A DNA stretch of 64,000 bases from Gudongella oleilytica (GCF_004101785.1 NZ_CP035130.1:1488001-1552000), one strand, 5' to 3'; shown: positions 9,106 through 17,561, counted from the stretch's first letter. Numbers and translations are program-made. The notes: generated by a model from the sequence alone, not told the origin.

Positions 9106-9765
9106 TTATTCCTCGTAATATGCCTCGCCGAATGTCTCCTTGAAAACGAGCTCATTCAAAGGAAGTCTCGGCCTTGGATTTTTCGTCTCTCCCGGGACGC
9201 CTACTGCAATGATAGCATATAGCTTGTAATCCTCGGGAACCTTGAAGTATTCCTTCATCTTCAACTCATCTCTAATATCTATGCAAGGAGCCACCAGCCA
9301 GCATGCTCCAAGCCCGAGGCTTGCAGCAGTCAAAAGAATATTCTCGATAGCTGCAGAGGTATCAAACGGAGCATCCCACACTTCCTTTTTCCCCAGGACA
9401 AGTATATCGATAGCTGCCTGATTTACAAAAGCTGAAACACTTCCAGAGGTCAGCTTTTTAAAGGCTGCTCTTTTCTTATCTTCATCCTCAAGAGTCTCAA
9501 ACCTGGTCTGCATATGCTTACTGAGGTACTCTCCGGTAAATCTTCTACCGCTGCCTCCCTTGCCGACAATTGAAAGAAAATCCTTGCTAGCTTGATCCTT
9601 GACTATTATAAATCTCCAGGGTTGAGCATTCTCGCCAGATGGAGCTTGTCTTGCACTTTCCATGATAAGTCTGATGTCTTCCTCAGAAACTTGCTCATTC
9701 GTGTATTTTCTTATACTTCGTCTATCTAATACGACTTGCCAAAATTCTTTGTTGATCTCTGCCAT
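9106..9765 (-). CDS. Nitroreductase-family FMN oxidoreductase
   Basis: 219-residue protein of the nitroreductase superfamily. The FMN-binding N terminus RRSIRKYTNEQV and APSGENAQPWRF (residues 14-55), the LLTAASLGLGACW helix and the C-terminal GVPGETKNPRPR are as in the family. Members reduce nitro groups, quinones, flavins or enoates with NAD(P)H. In this operon, between a creatininase-like hydrolase and transporter genes, a redox step on a ring or conjugated acid is plausible but not shown. Confidence 0.88.
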   Translation of the reverse strand: MAEINKEFWQVVLDRRSIRKYTNEQVSEEDIRLIMESARQAPSGENAQPWRFIIVKDQASKDFLSIVGKGGSGRRFTGEYLSKHMQTRFETLEDEDKKRAAFKKLTSGSVSAFVNQAAIDILVLGKKEVWDAPFDTSAAIENILLTAASLGLGACWLVAPCIDIRDELKMKEYFKVPEDYKLYAIIAVGVPGETKNPRPRLPLNELVFKETFGEAYYEE

Positions 9766-9796
9766 ATCATAACCTCCTTCTACTATGACCTATCTT

Positions 9797-10753
9797 CTAA
9801 ACTGGATGATGAATAGCGTAAATGCTTCTCCCGCCGTTCAAAGGTCCCTTTATGACTTCCTCAATCAGTTCACGTGGCTTTTCAGATGCTGTTTCTATCG
9901 GAGGAAGCTTTCCGACGGGATACTGTCTTCTTATCTCGTCGTGAAGAGCGACCATAAAGTCAAATAATACCTCCAGACCTTCTTCAGCCTTTTTGGCATC
10001 AGCTAAGGATGGCTTGCCAATGACGGCCTCTGGATATACCTTGACCTCAAGGCCTCCTGCACCTATTTGTGCATGTCCCGGGATAGGTGACTGATAAACG
10101 TCTCCACCCTTGTCGATCCACCCTTTTGGCCATTTGCTTACCGGATTGGAATCAACCATATCTGCCTTACTGTTCATCTCCGGAAAAAGAGCTAAGGAGT
10201 ATGACGCCTCAACCTCGTCTGCATGTGCAAATGGGGTTTCAAATGGACCTCCATGGGCTTTATCCTTTAGATAGTTTGGAATTACAGTCGGCCAGTTTAC
10301 AAACATAATAATAGCAGGCACTTGCCATATTTTTCCGAATTGATGTATTGCATTAGGAATTACATATTCCTGTCCATGTCCGTTCAGCAATATCATTTTT
10401 CTGAAGCCGGCATTCCAAAAGCCTGCAAAAATACATCTTAGGTAGTTTGTAAAGGTTTCTTCAGGGATCACAATAGTTCCAGGCATACCCATATGTGCCC
10501 ATGGATGGGATCCAAACCAAATCGGTTGGGAGACTGTGCATCCTGTTACTTTAGCGACAGTTTCAGCCATTCTTGTTACCAGAAAGGTATCCTCACCAAA
10601 GCACTGACCATCTCCGTGAGCTTCAGTACTGCCTATCGGGATGATTATAATATCGTTTTCCTTAAGTCTTTCTTTGACCTGTTTACCGGTCATGTTCTGG
10701 AAATAAACCTTATCGGCCTTGTCCATTGAACCTTTGGATATTTCATATTTCAC
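9797..10753 (-). CDS. Creatininase-family amidohydrolase
   Basis: About 318 residues. The creatininase family (PF02633) uses two metal ions to hydrolyse cyclic or linear amide bonds. Visible motifs are IPIGSTEAHGDG with the acidic residue in GEDTFLV, then LLNGHGQE near residue 125 and HADEVEAS near 185. GTG at 10753 lies eight bases after AAGGAGG; the earlier GTG at 10762 touches the ribosome site and is unlikely. First gene of block B, about 37 bases below a predicted sigma-54 transcription start. True creatinine activity is unlikely to be the role in this setting. Confidence 0.88.
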   Translation of the reverse strand: MKYEISKGSMDKADKVYFQNMTGKQVKERLKENDIIIIPIGSTEAHGDGQCFGEDTFLVTRMAETVAKVTGCTVSQPIWFGSHPWAHMGMPGTIVIPEETFTNYLRCIFAGFWNAGFRKMILLNGHGQEYVIPNAIHQFGKIWQVPAIIMFVNWPTVIPNYLKDKAHGGPFETPFAHADEVEASYSLALFPEMNSKADMVDSNPVSKWPKGWIDKGGDVYQSPIPGHAQIGAGGLEVKVYPEAVIGKPSLADAKKAEEGLEVLFDFMVALHDEIRRQYPVGKLPPIETASEKPRELIEEVIKGPLNGGRSIYAIHHPV

Positions 10754-10800
10754 AAAAGACACCTCCTTGAAGTATTTATCGATTTCTGTATTATAATATA

Positions 10801-10816
10801 TGCAAGTCTAATGCCA
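10801..10816 (-). promoter_or_regulatory. Sigma-54 (-24/-12) promoter of block B
   Basis: Minus strand reads TGGCATTAGACTTGCA. The GG at 10814-10815 and the GC at 10802-10803 have the required 10-base gap, and it matches TGGCAC-N5-TTGCW at all but one core base. A start near 10790 gives a leader of about 37 bases to the creatininase GTG. Confidence 0.85.
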
Positions 10817-10834
10817 ACTAAATGCATTTGAGTA

Positions 10835-10901
10835 AAACCCGGCGATTTTGAAATTTTCAGATTAGTTAAATATCTATCAGGCCTCTATCATCGTCGGGTT
10901 T
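10835..10901 (-). terminator. Inverted repeat with long loop after the Ldh2-type gene
   Basis: Arms AAACCCGGCGAT (10835-10846) and ATCGTCGGGTTT (10890-10901) match at 11 of 12 bases, with a 43-base loop. On the minus strand the distal arm is followed by TTTTACTC. It could end block A transcription or shape the DNA between the enhancer element and the block B promoter. The long loop makes terminator function uncertain. Confidence 0.4.
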
Positions 10902-10910
10902 CAATTTGAA

Positions 10911-10929
10911 ATGTTTATTGATTTAATGT
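10911..10929. promoter_or_regulatory. Putative activator site (UAS) of block B promoter
   Basis: The sequence ATGTTTATTGATTTAATGT recurs, with one base deleted, at 15799-15816 above the other sigma-54 promoter. Here it is centred about 130 bases upstream of the predicted start, a usual distance for enhancer-binding proteins. It is flanked by GTTTATT/AATAAAC arms (10913-10939 region). Binding by the PrpR-like regulator at 850-2790 is an inference. Confidence 0.6.
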
Positions 10930-10957
10930 GATAATAAACCGTTTTATTTTGAAATAA

Positions 10958-12004
10958 CTAAAGCCTCGCTGCATCATAATCCAGAGCAAGCTTGTTTAGC
11001 TCAGCTACTACCTCAATATCCACCGGTATCCCCTCAGCCAGTCTTTTTTCCATAAGATTTTGCTCTATCTCCCCTGCCATGAATATTTCATTATCTCCTT
11101 TGGGAGGAAGAGACTTTATCTTTGATATGGCATCATCCACTCTTTCCTTATACTCATCTATATCCATGAAAGCGCCAATATTTATCGCGATGAAAAGATG
11201 GCTTGTCTTGGATGGCCCACTCATATCTGTGATATTCTTGACCTCTCCAAGGGAAGAGGTACCTGTTAATGCTCCTGTCAGCAGATCTATTATCAAAGAG
11301 AGCCCCGATCCTTTTACTCCTCCTATTGGTACAAGACTGCCCAATAGTGCTTCTGATGGGTCAGATGTAGGATTGCCATCCTTGTCCAATCCCCAGTCAA
11401 GAGGCATCTCCTTATTTTGAAGTGCTGCCATTCTTATTTTGCCCCTGGCTACTGTAGACATTGACATATCCAGAACGATTGGCTTCCCTTTTTTAGCTGG
11501 GACTGCAACTGTAAGAGGATTGGTTCCCAATAACGGAGTCTTTGTACCAAAGGGTGCAATTGCTGGCGAAGCATTGGTCATTACAAGTCCGATCATATCA
11601 TCCTTAGATGCCAGCATTGAAAAATATGAGGCAACTCCAAAGTGATTGCTATTCTTAACTGCAACCAAGCCTATTCCATATATCCTCGCAATATCTATAG
11701 CTGCTTTCATGGCCTTATAGCCGGCCACCTGCCCCATGCCATTGTCGGCATCCAGTACTGAAACAGCTGCAGCCTTATTCTCAAGAAATCTCATCTCAGC
11801 ATTCTGATTCACCGCTGCGTTCTCTAGCCTTTTGACATAGGTAGGTAGTCTTACTATCCCATGAGATTTGATATTTCTAAGCTCAGCAAAAAGTAGAGTC
11901 TCACTTATTATCTCTGCTTCCTCCAGCTTCACACCCGCTTTTGTCAGTACTTCTATGCAAAAATCATTAAGTGTACTAAGATCATATAATATGGGTTGTT
12001 CCAT
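10958..12004 (-). CDS. Ldh2-type malate/L-lactate dehydrogenase family protein
   Basis: 348-residue NAD(P)-dependent oxidoreductase of the LDH2/MDHG family, unrelated in fold to classic lactate dehydrogenase. Members act on malate, lactate, sulfolactate, ureidoglycolate or imino acids. Typical segments are SHGIVRLPTYVKRL (residues about 55-68), NSNHFGVASYF, GTNPLTVAVP and GGVKGSGLSLIIDLL. ATG at 12004 is nine bases after AAAGGAG; the upstream TTG touches the ribosome site. Next to malic enzyme and fumarase, malate is the natural guess for its substrate or product. Confidence 0.9.
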   Translation of the reverse strand: MEQPILYDLSTLNDFCIEVLTKAGVKLEEAEIISETLLFAELRNIKSHGIVRLPTYVKRLENAAVNQNAEMRFLENKAAAVSVLDADNGMGQVAGYKAMKAAIDIARIYGIGLVAVKNSNHFGVASYFSMLASKDDMIGLVMTNASPAIAPFGTKTPLLGTNPLTVAVPAKKGKPIVLDMSMSTVARGKIRMAALQNKEMPLDWGLDKDGNPTSDPSEALLGSLVPIGGVKGSGLSLIIDLLTGALTGTSSLGEVKNITDMSGPSKTSHLFIAINIGAFMDIDEYKERVDDAISKIKSLPPKGDNEIFMAGEIEQNLMEKRLAEGIPVDIEVVAELNKLALDYDAARL

Positions 12005-12033
12005 ATCGGACAACTCCTTTCTAATTATTTGGA

Positions 12034-13209
12034 TTAGATCCTTGCTGCTCCGGTCTCTCTTGCAGCTTTGGCTACTGCCTCTGCGATTGCAGGTCTTACA
12101 CGCTTATCAAAGGGATTAGGGATTATATAATCTTCCTTTAGCTCATCATCCGCAATAAGCTCTGCCAGAGCGTTAGCTGCCGCTATCTTCATAGCCTCGT
12201 TGATCTCTTTTGCTCTAACGTCGAAAGTCCCTCTGAATACTCCCGGAAATGCTAGGACATTGTTTATCTGATTTGGATAATCAGATCGTCCAGTTCCAAC
12301 TACTCTCGCACCGGCTTTTTTCGCCAGATCAGGGTCTATCTCAGGAACCGGATTCGCCATCGCGAATATTATCGCATCCTTATTCATAGTCTTCACCATT
12401 TCTTCAGTAACAATATTAGCCTGAGATACCCCTATGAAAACATCGGCATCCTTCATTGCCTCAGCTAAACCGCCAGTCCTTAAATCCTTATTGGTAACTT
12501 CTGCCATTTCTTCCTTGGCCCAATTCATCCCGTCTTTTCTTCCCTTATAGATTATCCCCTTGCTGTCTACGAGGAGCATATCTTTTACGCCTATGTTAAG
12601 AATTATCTTGGCTATGGCGACTCCTGCTGCTCCAACTCCGTTTATTACTACTACAAGGTCCTCCATCTTCTTACCTGTTAATCTTAAGGCATTCTTAAGT
12701 CCGGCGAGAACTATAATAGCTGTACCATGCTGATCGTCGTGAAATATGGGTATATTCAGTTTTTCCTTCAGTTTATTTTCTATCTCAAAGCATCTTGGTG
12801 CAGAAATATCCTCGAGATTTATTCCTCCAAAGGCTGGCTCGATCATGCACACAAGGTTAACGATCTCGTCCGGATCCTTAGTATTCACACAAATTGGAAA
12901 GGCATCCACACCACCAAACTCCTTGAATAGAACAGCCTTGCCTTCCATGACTGGTAGAGCTGCGTAGGGACCTATATCGCCCAGTCCCAAAACTGCAGTT
13001 CCATCTGATACTACCGCTACCATGTTCCCTTTTGATGTATATTCGTATACGTCATCTATATTTTTATGTATCTCCTTGCATGGTTCAGCAACTCCTGGTG
13101 TATAGGCAAGACTTAGACTTGCTTTATCTGTAACCGGAACCTTGCTCTGTACGTTCAGCTTGCCTTTATTGTCCTTGTGTAGCTTCAATGCGTCGTCTCT
13201 TAGTGACAT
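12034..13209 (-). CDS. NAD-dependent malic enzyme
   Basis: About 391 residues, the short bacterial malic enzyme form without a phosphotransacetylase domain. It decarboxylates malate to pyruvate and CO2. Clear motifs: SLAYTPGVAEPCKEI, VSDGTAVLGLGDIGPYA, IPIFHDDQHGTAIIVLAGL and the Rossmann motif INGVGAAGVAIAKI. ATG at 13209 follows AGGATGG; the open frame runs 23 codons further into fumarase beta. Order fumA-fumB-malic enzyme gives fumarate to malate to pyruvate in one transcript. Confidence 0.94.
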   Translation of the reverse strand: MSLRDDALKLHKDNKGKLNVQSKVPVTDKASLSLAYTPGVAEPCKEIHKNIDDVYEYTSKGNMVAVVSDGTAVLGLGDIGPYAALPVMEGKAVLFKEFGGVDAFPICVNTKDPDEIVNLVCMIEPAFGGINLEDISAPRCFEIENKLKEKLNIPIFHDDQHGTAIIVLAGLKNALRLTGKKMEDLVVVINGVGAAGVAIAKIILNIGVKDMLLVDSKGIIYKGRKDGMNWAKEEMAEVTNKDLRTGGLAEAMKDADVFIGVSQANIVTEEMVKTMNKDAIIFAMANPVPEIDPDLAKKAGARVVGTGRSDYPNQINNVLAFPGVFRGTFDVRAKEINEAMKIAAANALAELIADDELKEDYIIPNPFDKRVRPAIAEAVAKAARETGAARI

Positions 13210-13222
13210 GATCAACACCATC

Positions 13223-13771
13223 CTATTTTTTATATAGTTCTTTTCCTGACTTATAAAGGTCATTTCCTTCACTGTCAATAATTACAGTTACAGGAAAATT
13301 CTCTACCCTAAGCTTATATATAGCTTCAGCACCCAGATCCGGAAAGGCTATTACCTCAGCCTCCTTAATTGCCTCGGCCAACAGCGCCCCTGCTCCTCCA
13401 ATGGCAGCAAAATAAACTCCATTATGCTTTATTATGGAGTCGACTACAGCTTTGCTTCTTAGTCCTTTACCGATCATACCTTTCAACCCTGCATCCATAA
13501 GCTGAGGAGTATATGCGTCCATCCTCCCGCTGGTGGTTGGCCCAGCTGATCCAATAGCTTGTCCAGGTTTAGCCGGACATGGTCCCACATAATAAATAGT
13601 CTGATCCTTTATATCCATTGGAAGCTCTTCACCTTTGTCGAGCATTTCTACCAGTCTTTTATGTGCTGCATCTCTTCCCGTATAGATGATCCCATTAAGT
13701 AAGACCCTGTCGCCAGCCCTCAAGGTTTTAGCCGTCTCGTCTGTCAATGGAGTATTTATAATTTTAGCCAT
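13223..13771 (-). CDS. Class I fumarate hydratase / tartrate dehydratase, beta subunit
   Basis: 182-residue beta subunit of the two-subunit, oxygen-sensitive iron-sulfur hydro-lyase. It provides the substrate-binding swivelling domain. The hallmark YYVGPCPAKPGQAIGSAGP and TTSGRMDAYTP stretches are present near residues 65-95. ATG at 13771 has GGAGG eight bases upstream. It directly follows the alpha subunit gene. Fumarate is favoured over tartrate because malic enzyme follows. Confidence 0.92.
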   Translation of the reverse strand: MAKIINTPLTDETAKTLRAGDRVLLNGIIYTGRDAAHKRLVEMLDKGEELPMDIKDQTIYYVGPCPAKPGQAIGSAGPTTSGRMDAYTPQLMDAGLKGMIGKGLRSKAVVDSIIKHNGVYFAAIGGAGALLAEAIKEAEVIAFPDLGAEAIYKLRVENFPVTVIIDSEGNDLYKSGKELYKK

Positions 13772-13789
13772 TTCTTTCACCTCCAACAA

Positions 13790-14635
13790 TTAAATAACAG
13801 CTTCCTTGTGTCTGGCAACATGACACTGGATATTTATAGCAACTGGCATGCTTGCAATATGAGCTGGGAAGGTTTCTATGTGGACTGCCAACGCCGTTGT
13901 TCTCCCTCCAAACCCCTGAGGTCCGATCCCCAAATCATTGATTTCCTCAAGCAGCTCCTCTTCAAGCTTTGCTACGATAGGATTTGAATGATGCTCACCA
14001 ACTTTTCTAAGCAAGGCTTCCTTTGCAATAAGGGTCGTCTTTTCTATAGTTCCGCCGATACCTATACCTACAATTATTGGAGGACAAGGATTTGAGCCAG
14101 CTTTATCTACTGTATCAAGTACGAATTTTTTAATACCCTGTATACCATCTGAAGGCTTGAGCATTGCCAATGCGCTCATGTTTTCGCTGCCTCCGCCCTT
14201 TGGTGCGAATATTATCTTTATATTTTCTCCGGGAACGATCTTTGTATGGATTATTGCAGGAGTGTTATCCTTTGTATTCTTTCTCTCAAAGAAGGGATCG
14301 TCAACAGCAGATTTTCTAAGATAACCCTTCTCATATCCTCTCCTTACTCCCTCATTAATAGCCTCATTAAGGGAGCCTCCTGCCAATCTTACATCCTGGC
14401 CAAGCTCCAAAAATACAACTGCCAGGCCTGTGTCCTGACATATTGGTACATGGTTGGTCCTTGCAATCTCCTGGTTTTTAAGGATATCCAGAAGTGTATC
14501 CCTTCCCAGAGGCGACTCCTCTTTCTCAAGAAAATCCTCAAGTGCCTTTTTGACATCAAGAGGAAGGTAGTAATTGGATTCAATTGATAATCTTTCTATT
14601 TCATCTGTTATTTTTTGAACGTCTATTTCCCTCAT
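13790..14635 (-). CDS. Class I fumarate hydratase / tartrate dehydratase, alpha subunit
   Basis: 281-residue alpha subunit carrying the catalytic 4Fe-4S cluster. Three cluster cysteines are visible in the family contexts ICQDTGLAVVF, GSNPCPPIIVGIGIGG and INIQCHVARH. KIIFAPKGGGSENMSAL is also conserved. ATG at 14635 follows AAGGAAGAG with five-base spacing; the codon before is a TTG in frame. The pair with the next gene makes a complete enzyme. Confidence 0.93.
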   Translation of the reverse strand: MREIDVQKITDEIERLSIESNYYLPLDVKKALEDFLEKEESPLGRDTLLDILKNQEIARTNHVPICQDTGLAVVFLELGQDVRLAGGSLNEAINEGVRRGYEKGYLRKSAVDDPFFERKNTKDNTPAIIHTKIVPGENIKIIFAPKGGGSENMSALAMLKPSDGIQGIKKFVLDTVDKAGSNPCPPIIVGIGIGGTIEKTTLIAKEALLRKVGEHHSNPIVAKLEEELLEEINDLGIGPQGFGGRTTALAVHIETFPAHIASMPVAINIQCHVARHKEAVI

Positions 14636-14658
14636 CAAATCTCTTCCTTTCGTATATA

Positions 14659-14699
14659 ATTATCTCCCCTGCAAGACCGGGTCAAGCAGGAGAGATAAT
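14659..14699 (-). terminator. Stem-loop between the TIM-barrel gene and fumarase alpha
   Basis: Arms ATTATCTCCCCTGC and GCAGGAGAGATAAT pair over 14 positions with one mismatch around a 13-base loop. No T run follows, so full termination is unlikely. It may set the ratio of the first gene to the fumarase genes or protect mRNA ends. Confidence 0.55.
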
Positions 14700-14713
14700 C
14701 GGTTGGGAATATG

Positions 14714-15625
14714 TTAGTCAGCTATTTGCGGCTCAGCCTCTCCAGCCTTCAATTGGATTGCTTCAGGGTAGTATCTGTTGACCATCTCAAGAACTATGTG
14801 GGCTTGTCTTGCCATATCGATTCCATTTGAAGCAGTTGTCAACTGGCCATGGCCCGATACACAGGAGTTACCTGTCTTAAGATAAACTGGTGCACAGCAT
14901 CTTACCATCTCTGGAGCTTCGTATACTCTTATGAATCCACCTGATCCAGGTGGGTTGTCAGTATGTAGATCCAATGGAACGTCTACTGTTTGTCTAAGAG
15001 CTGCCAGCATTGGAAGCGAAAGGTCTCTGACCGGGTTGATCGAATCTGCACCCAAGTCCTGAAGCAGCTTAAAGCTTGCTGGATTTCCTTGGCCATTGTG
15101 AGCTGAGTTCTTGAATTTCATTTCAGCTGGAAGTTCTCCCATCTTTCTAGCTTCATTAAGTACCCAAAGGAGTCCTTCGTCATATACTAATAATCCTCTA
15201 ATGCCTGCCTCAGCTATTCTCTTTGCATCCTCAATTGCTCTTGCTACTTGTTCTTGTCCTCTAAGTCTGTAAGCAATAACTCTCCCTTGCTCGCTAAGCC
15301 TTGTTGCGGATGTATCATAAGCAGCTCTAGGTCCAATGGACATGTTCAAGCCAGCACCGTGAGCTTTACATATTGCAGCATATTCTTTCAACTCAGAAAA
15401 TGTATGTCTGAATGCACCATATGTTTCATCAACTCTGTTGATTTGGATCCCTAATCTTTCAGCTTCTTCAATCAAGGATTTACAAGCTACTGATGTGTTG
15501 ATCGTTGGAACCTCAATTCCAAAATGTGCTCCACCTGGGAATCTTTTCTCAGATGTTGGAAGATCAAATGCATCTCCAGCAGGCAAACCAATTTTTACTA
15601 AAAATTCTCTGGTTTTTTCCATCAT
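14714..15625 (-). CDS. TIM-barrel-like protein of unknown function
   Basis: 303 residues, first gene of block A. I do not recognise the family with confidence. The pattern of alternating strands and helices (AAICKAHGAGLNMSIGPRA, AGIRGLLVYDEGLLW, DLGADSINPVRDLSLPML, VPLDLHTDNPPGSGG) suggests a beta/alpha barrel like U32 peptidase-type or aldolase-type proteins. Acidic and His residues in DLHTDNP and CVSGHGQ could bind metal. ATG at 15625 lies ten bases after GGAGG, and a consensus sigma-54 promoter is 118 bases upstream. It may carry out the first step on the imported substrate, but this is inference. Confidence 0.75.
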   Translation of the reverse strand: MMEKTREFLVKIGLPAGDAFDLPTSEKRFPGGAHFGIEVPTINTSVACKSLIEEAERLGIQINRVDETYGAFRHTFSELKEYAAICKAHGAGLNMSIGPRAAYDTSATRLSEQGRVIAYRLRGQEQVARAIEDAKRIAEAGIRGLLVYDEGLLWVLNEARKMGELPAEMKFKNSAHNGQGNPASFKLLQDLGADSINPVRDLSLPMLAALRQTVDVPLDLHTDNPPGSGGFIRVYEAPEMVRCCAPVYLKTGNSCVSGHGQLTTASNGIDMARQAHIVLEMVNRYYPEAIQLKAGEAEPQIAD

Positions 15626-15742
15626 TTCGCAACAACCTCCATAAATTTTTTTGAAATATTTGCTGAGTGTTCAGCTGGCCGCGACAACCAAATCATGCCT
15701 GACTCTTCAGATTTGGTTTATCATATTTTCACCATCATATAT

Positions 15743-15758
15743 AGCAAGTACCGTGCCA
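15743..15758 (-). promoter_or_regulatory. Sigma-54 (-24/-12) promoter of block A
   Basis: Minus strand reads TGGCACGGTACTTGCT, an exact match to the consensus TGGCACG-N4-TTGCW. The predicted start is near 15732, giving a leader of about 107 bases to the TIM-barrel gene. Confidence 0.92.
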
Positions 15759-15798
15759 ACATATTACATAAATATCGATTGACAATAATTATATGTCT

Positions 15799-15816
15799 AT
15801 GTTTATTGTTTAATGT
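15799..15816. promoter_or_regulatory. Putative activator site (UAS) of block A promoter
   Basis: ATGTTTATTGTTTAATGT matches the element at 10911-10929 apart from one missing base. It is centred about 75 bases upstream of the predicted start, about 54 bases closer than in block B, which is close to five helical turns. Role as the binding site of the PrpR-type regulator is inferred. Confidence 0.6.
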
Positions 15817-15902
15817 TGAAATTAGAGCTCATTTCGGATTGCAAAAAAATTGTTGCAGGTGTTGATGGATTTTATTCATTGGAAAATACATCCCAATTAA
15901 GT

Positions 15903-15947
15903 AAAAATCCGGCATTTTATGTTTTCATAATGAAATGCCGGATTTTT
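15903..15947 (-). terminator. Terminator of trpS
   Basis: Perfect 15-base arms AAAAATCCGGCATTT and AAATGCCGGATTTTT with a 15-base loop, 24 bases after the trpS stop. The A/T ends let it work in both directions. Confidence 0.9.
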
Positions 15948-15970
15948 CTATTTGAAACTATTTTTTTCAA

Positions 15971-16966
15971 TTATATGCGTGGGATAAACCCAATTTTTTT
16001 ATATACTTTCCTGAGAGTTTTGGCCGCAAAAGCTTCAGCCTTATCAGCTCCCTCTCTGTATATGCTTTCAAGAAATGCCTTATCCTGCCTGTACTCCTTA
16101 TATCTTTCCTGGATAGGAGACAGAGCCTGTATCACTACGTCCGCCAAGTCATCCTTAAATTCTCCATATCCCTTCCCATCATAGTTTGCTACGATACTAT
16201 CCACTGATTTATCAGATAGTACTGAGTAGATATTTAGAAGATTCTTCAAGCCTGGCTGTTGGTCGCTATAAGCAACTATCCCCAATGAATCAGTAACCGC
16301 TCTCCTTATCTTTCTCCTTATGGCATCCTTGTTATCAAGCATCAGTATAAATGCATTTTCATCCCTGTCGGACTTGCTCATTTTAGACTCAGGGTCCTGA
16401 AGGCTCATTATTCTGGCTCCAAATTCCTTTATAAGCGGCTCAGGCACAACGAAGGTATCGCTATATCTGCTGTTGAATCTCTCTGCAAGATCCCTTGCAA
16501 GCTCAAGATGTTGTTTTTGATCCTCTCCTACAGGAACGAAGTCACTTTGATAAAGGAGAATATCAGCAGCCATCAGCACTGGATAGGTAAATAAGCCAGC
16601 ATTTAGGTTTTCATCGGACTTCTTGGATTTCTCCTTGAACTGAGTCATCCTGTTAAGCTGTCCCATATAGGTTATGGTGTTCAATATCCAGCCAAGCTCT
16701 GCATGGGCAGGAACATGTGACTGGATAAAAAGAGTCGACTTTTGGGGATCAATACCTACAGCCAGGTATAGTGACAGAACATCAAGGGAATGTGATCTTA
16801 AATCCTTTGGGATCTGCGGAACAGTAACAGCATGAAGATCAACTATACAATAATAACACTCATACTCATCCTGAAGCTCGACGAAATTTTTCAAAGCCCC
16901 GATATAATTTCCTATGGTCAGTGATCCTGAGGGTTGAACTCCACTAAATACGATTTTTTTGTTCAT
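15971..16966 (-). CDS. trpS: Tryptophanyl-tRNA synthetase
   Basis: 331-residue class I aminoacyl-tRNA synthetase that charges tRNA-Trp. The HIGH-type motif is SGSLTIGNYIGAL near residue 15, and the KMSKS motif ESKMSKSDRDENAF is near 195. Length and motif order are normal for the bacterial enzyme. It is transcribed alone behind a Trp T-box leader and ended by the hairpin at 15903-15947. Confidence 0.98.
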   Translation of the reverse strand: MNKKIVFSGVQPSGSLTIGNYIGALKNFVELQDEYECYYCIVDLHAVTVPQIPKDLRSHSLDVLSLYLAVGIDPQKSTLFIQSHVPAHAELGWILNTITYMGQLNRMTQFKEKSKKSDENLNAGLFTYPVLMAADILLYQSDFVPVGEDQKQHLELARDLAERFNSRYSDTFVVPEPLIKEFGARIMSLQDPESKMSKSDRDENAFILMLDNKDAIRRKIRRAVTDSLGIVAYSDQQPGLKNLLNIYSVLSDKSVDSIVANYDGKGYGEFKDDLADVVIQALSPIQERYKEYRQDKAFLESIYREGADKAEAFAAKTLRKVYKKIGFIPRI

Positions 16967-16989
16967 TGATTCTCACTCCTTTTAAAATA

Positions 16990-17207
16990 TAAAACCCTTC
17001 GTCTTATTAAGTAAGAGACGAAGGGTAATCCGCGGTGCCACTCTTTTTGCATTTCTGCCGGCTTTTATCTCTTAAGGCGAGACCTTCCCTGTCCTATTTA
17101 TTCAGACAGCACTCCGGAGTCCATTCACAAAGGTCCTGCTGCCGTTTTCCACCAACCACGGCTCTCTTGTAGCTTTTCCTAAGATACTATTCTCCATCAC
17201 AGTATAA
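16990..17207 (-). promoter_or_regulatory. Tryptophan T-box leader of trpS
   Basis: On the minus strand: Stem I with AGAGAG and GGTTGGTGGAAA, specifier loop GTGAA-TGG-ACTC with the Trp codon at 17121-17123, T-box AGAGTGGCACCGCGG near 17030-17045, and a competing terminator with arms ACCCTTCGTCT/AGACGAAGGGT at 16994-17026 followed by TTTTATATTTT. Uncharged tRNA-Trp should stabilise the antiterminator and allow trpS transcription. Confidence 0.95.
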
Positions 17208-17214
17208 TAAGTTG

Positions 17215-17243
17215 ATTATAACCCTTTAACTGGCTGTTGTAAA
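17215..17243 (-). promoter_or_regulatory. Sigma-A promoter of the trpS leader
   Basis: TTTACA (17238-17243), 17-base spacer, TATAAT (17215-17220) on the minus strand. The predicted start is at about 17207, at the 5' edge of the T-box. Confidence 0.85.
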
Positions 17244-17266
17244 TAGGATTGACCAAAATGAGCCAT

Positions 17267-17500
17267 TCATTCCTCAATTAAAGGGGTTATTAATTCTCTG
17301 GCTCGTTCAAGCATTGATTTTTCAACCATAATGCTGCTACCATAAGGGGAAGAACCTGTAACTATTCTCATATAGCCCCCGGAGCCTTTGTTCTTAATTA
17401 TAAATGGAATTCCATTATCCTTCAGAATAGCTGTTACTATACCAAGCACAAATTCATTCTCAACCTCAGTCAAGGCTACTAATTCCAGCTTATCGTCCAT
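17267..17500 (-). CDS. DUF2007-type small protein
   Basis: 77-residue soluble protein with the pattern of the DUF2007 'putative signal transducing' family: a ferredoxin-like half with LVALTEVENEFVLGIVTAILKDNGIPFIIKN, then a segment ending in VEKSMLERARELI. Its molecular role is unknown. It follows the YdcF-like gene by about 60 bases and may be cotranscribed. Confidence 0.75.
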   Translation of the reverse strand: MDDKLELVALTEVENEFVLGIVTAILKDNGIPFIIKNKGSGGYMRIVTGSSPYGSSIMVEKSMLERARELITPLIEE

Positions 17501-17561
17501 TTCAAATCACTCCTTGATCAGTTACACTATCAATATATGTTTATTCTCTCTATCAAACCTC

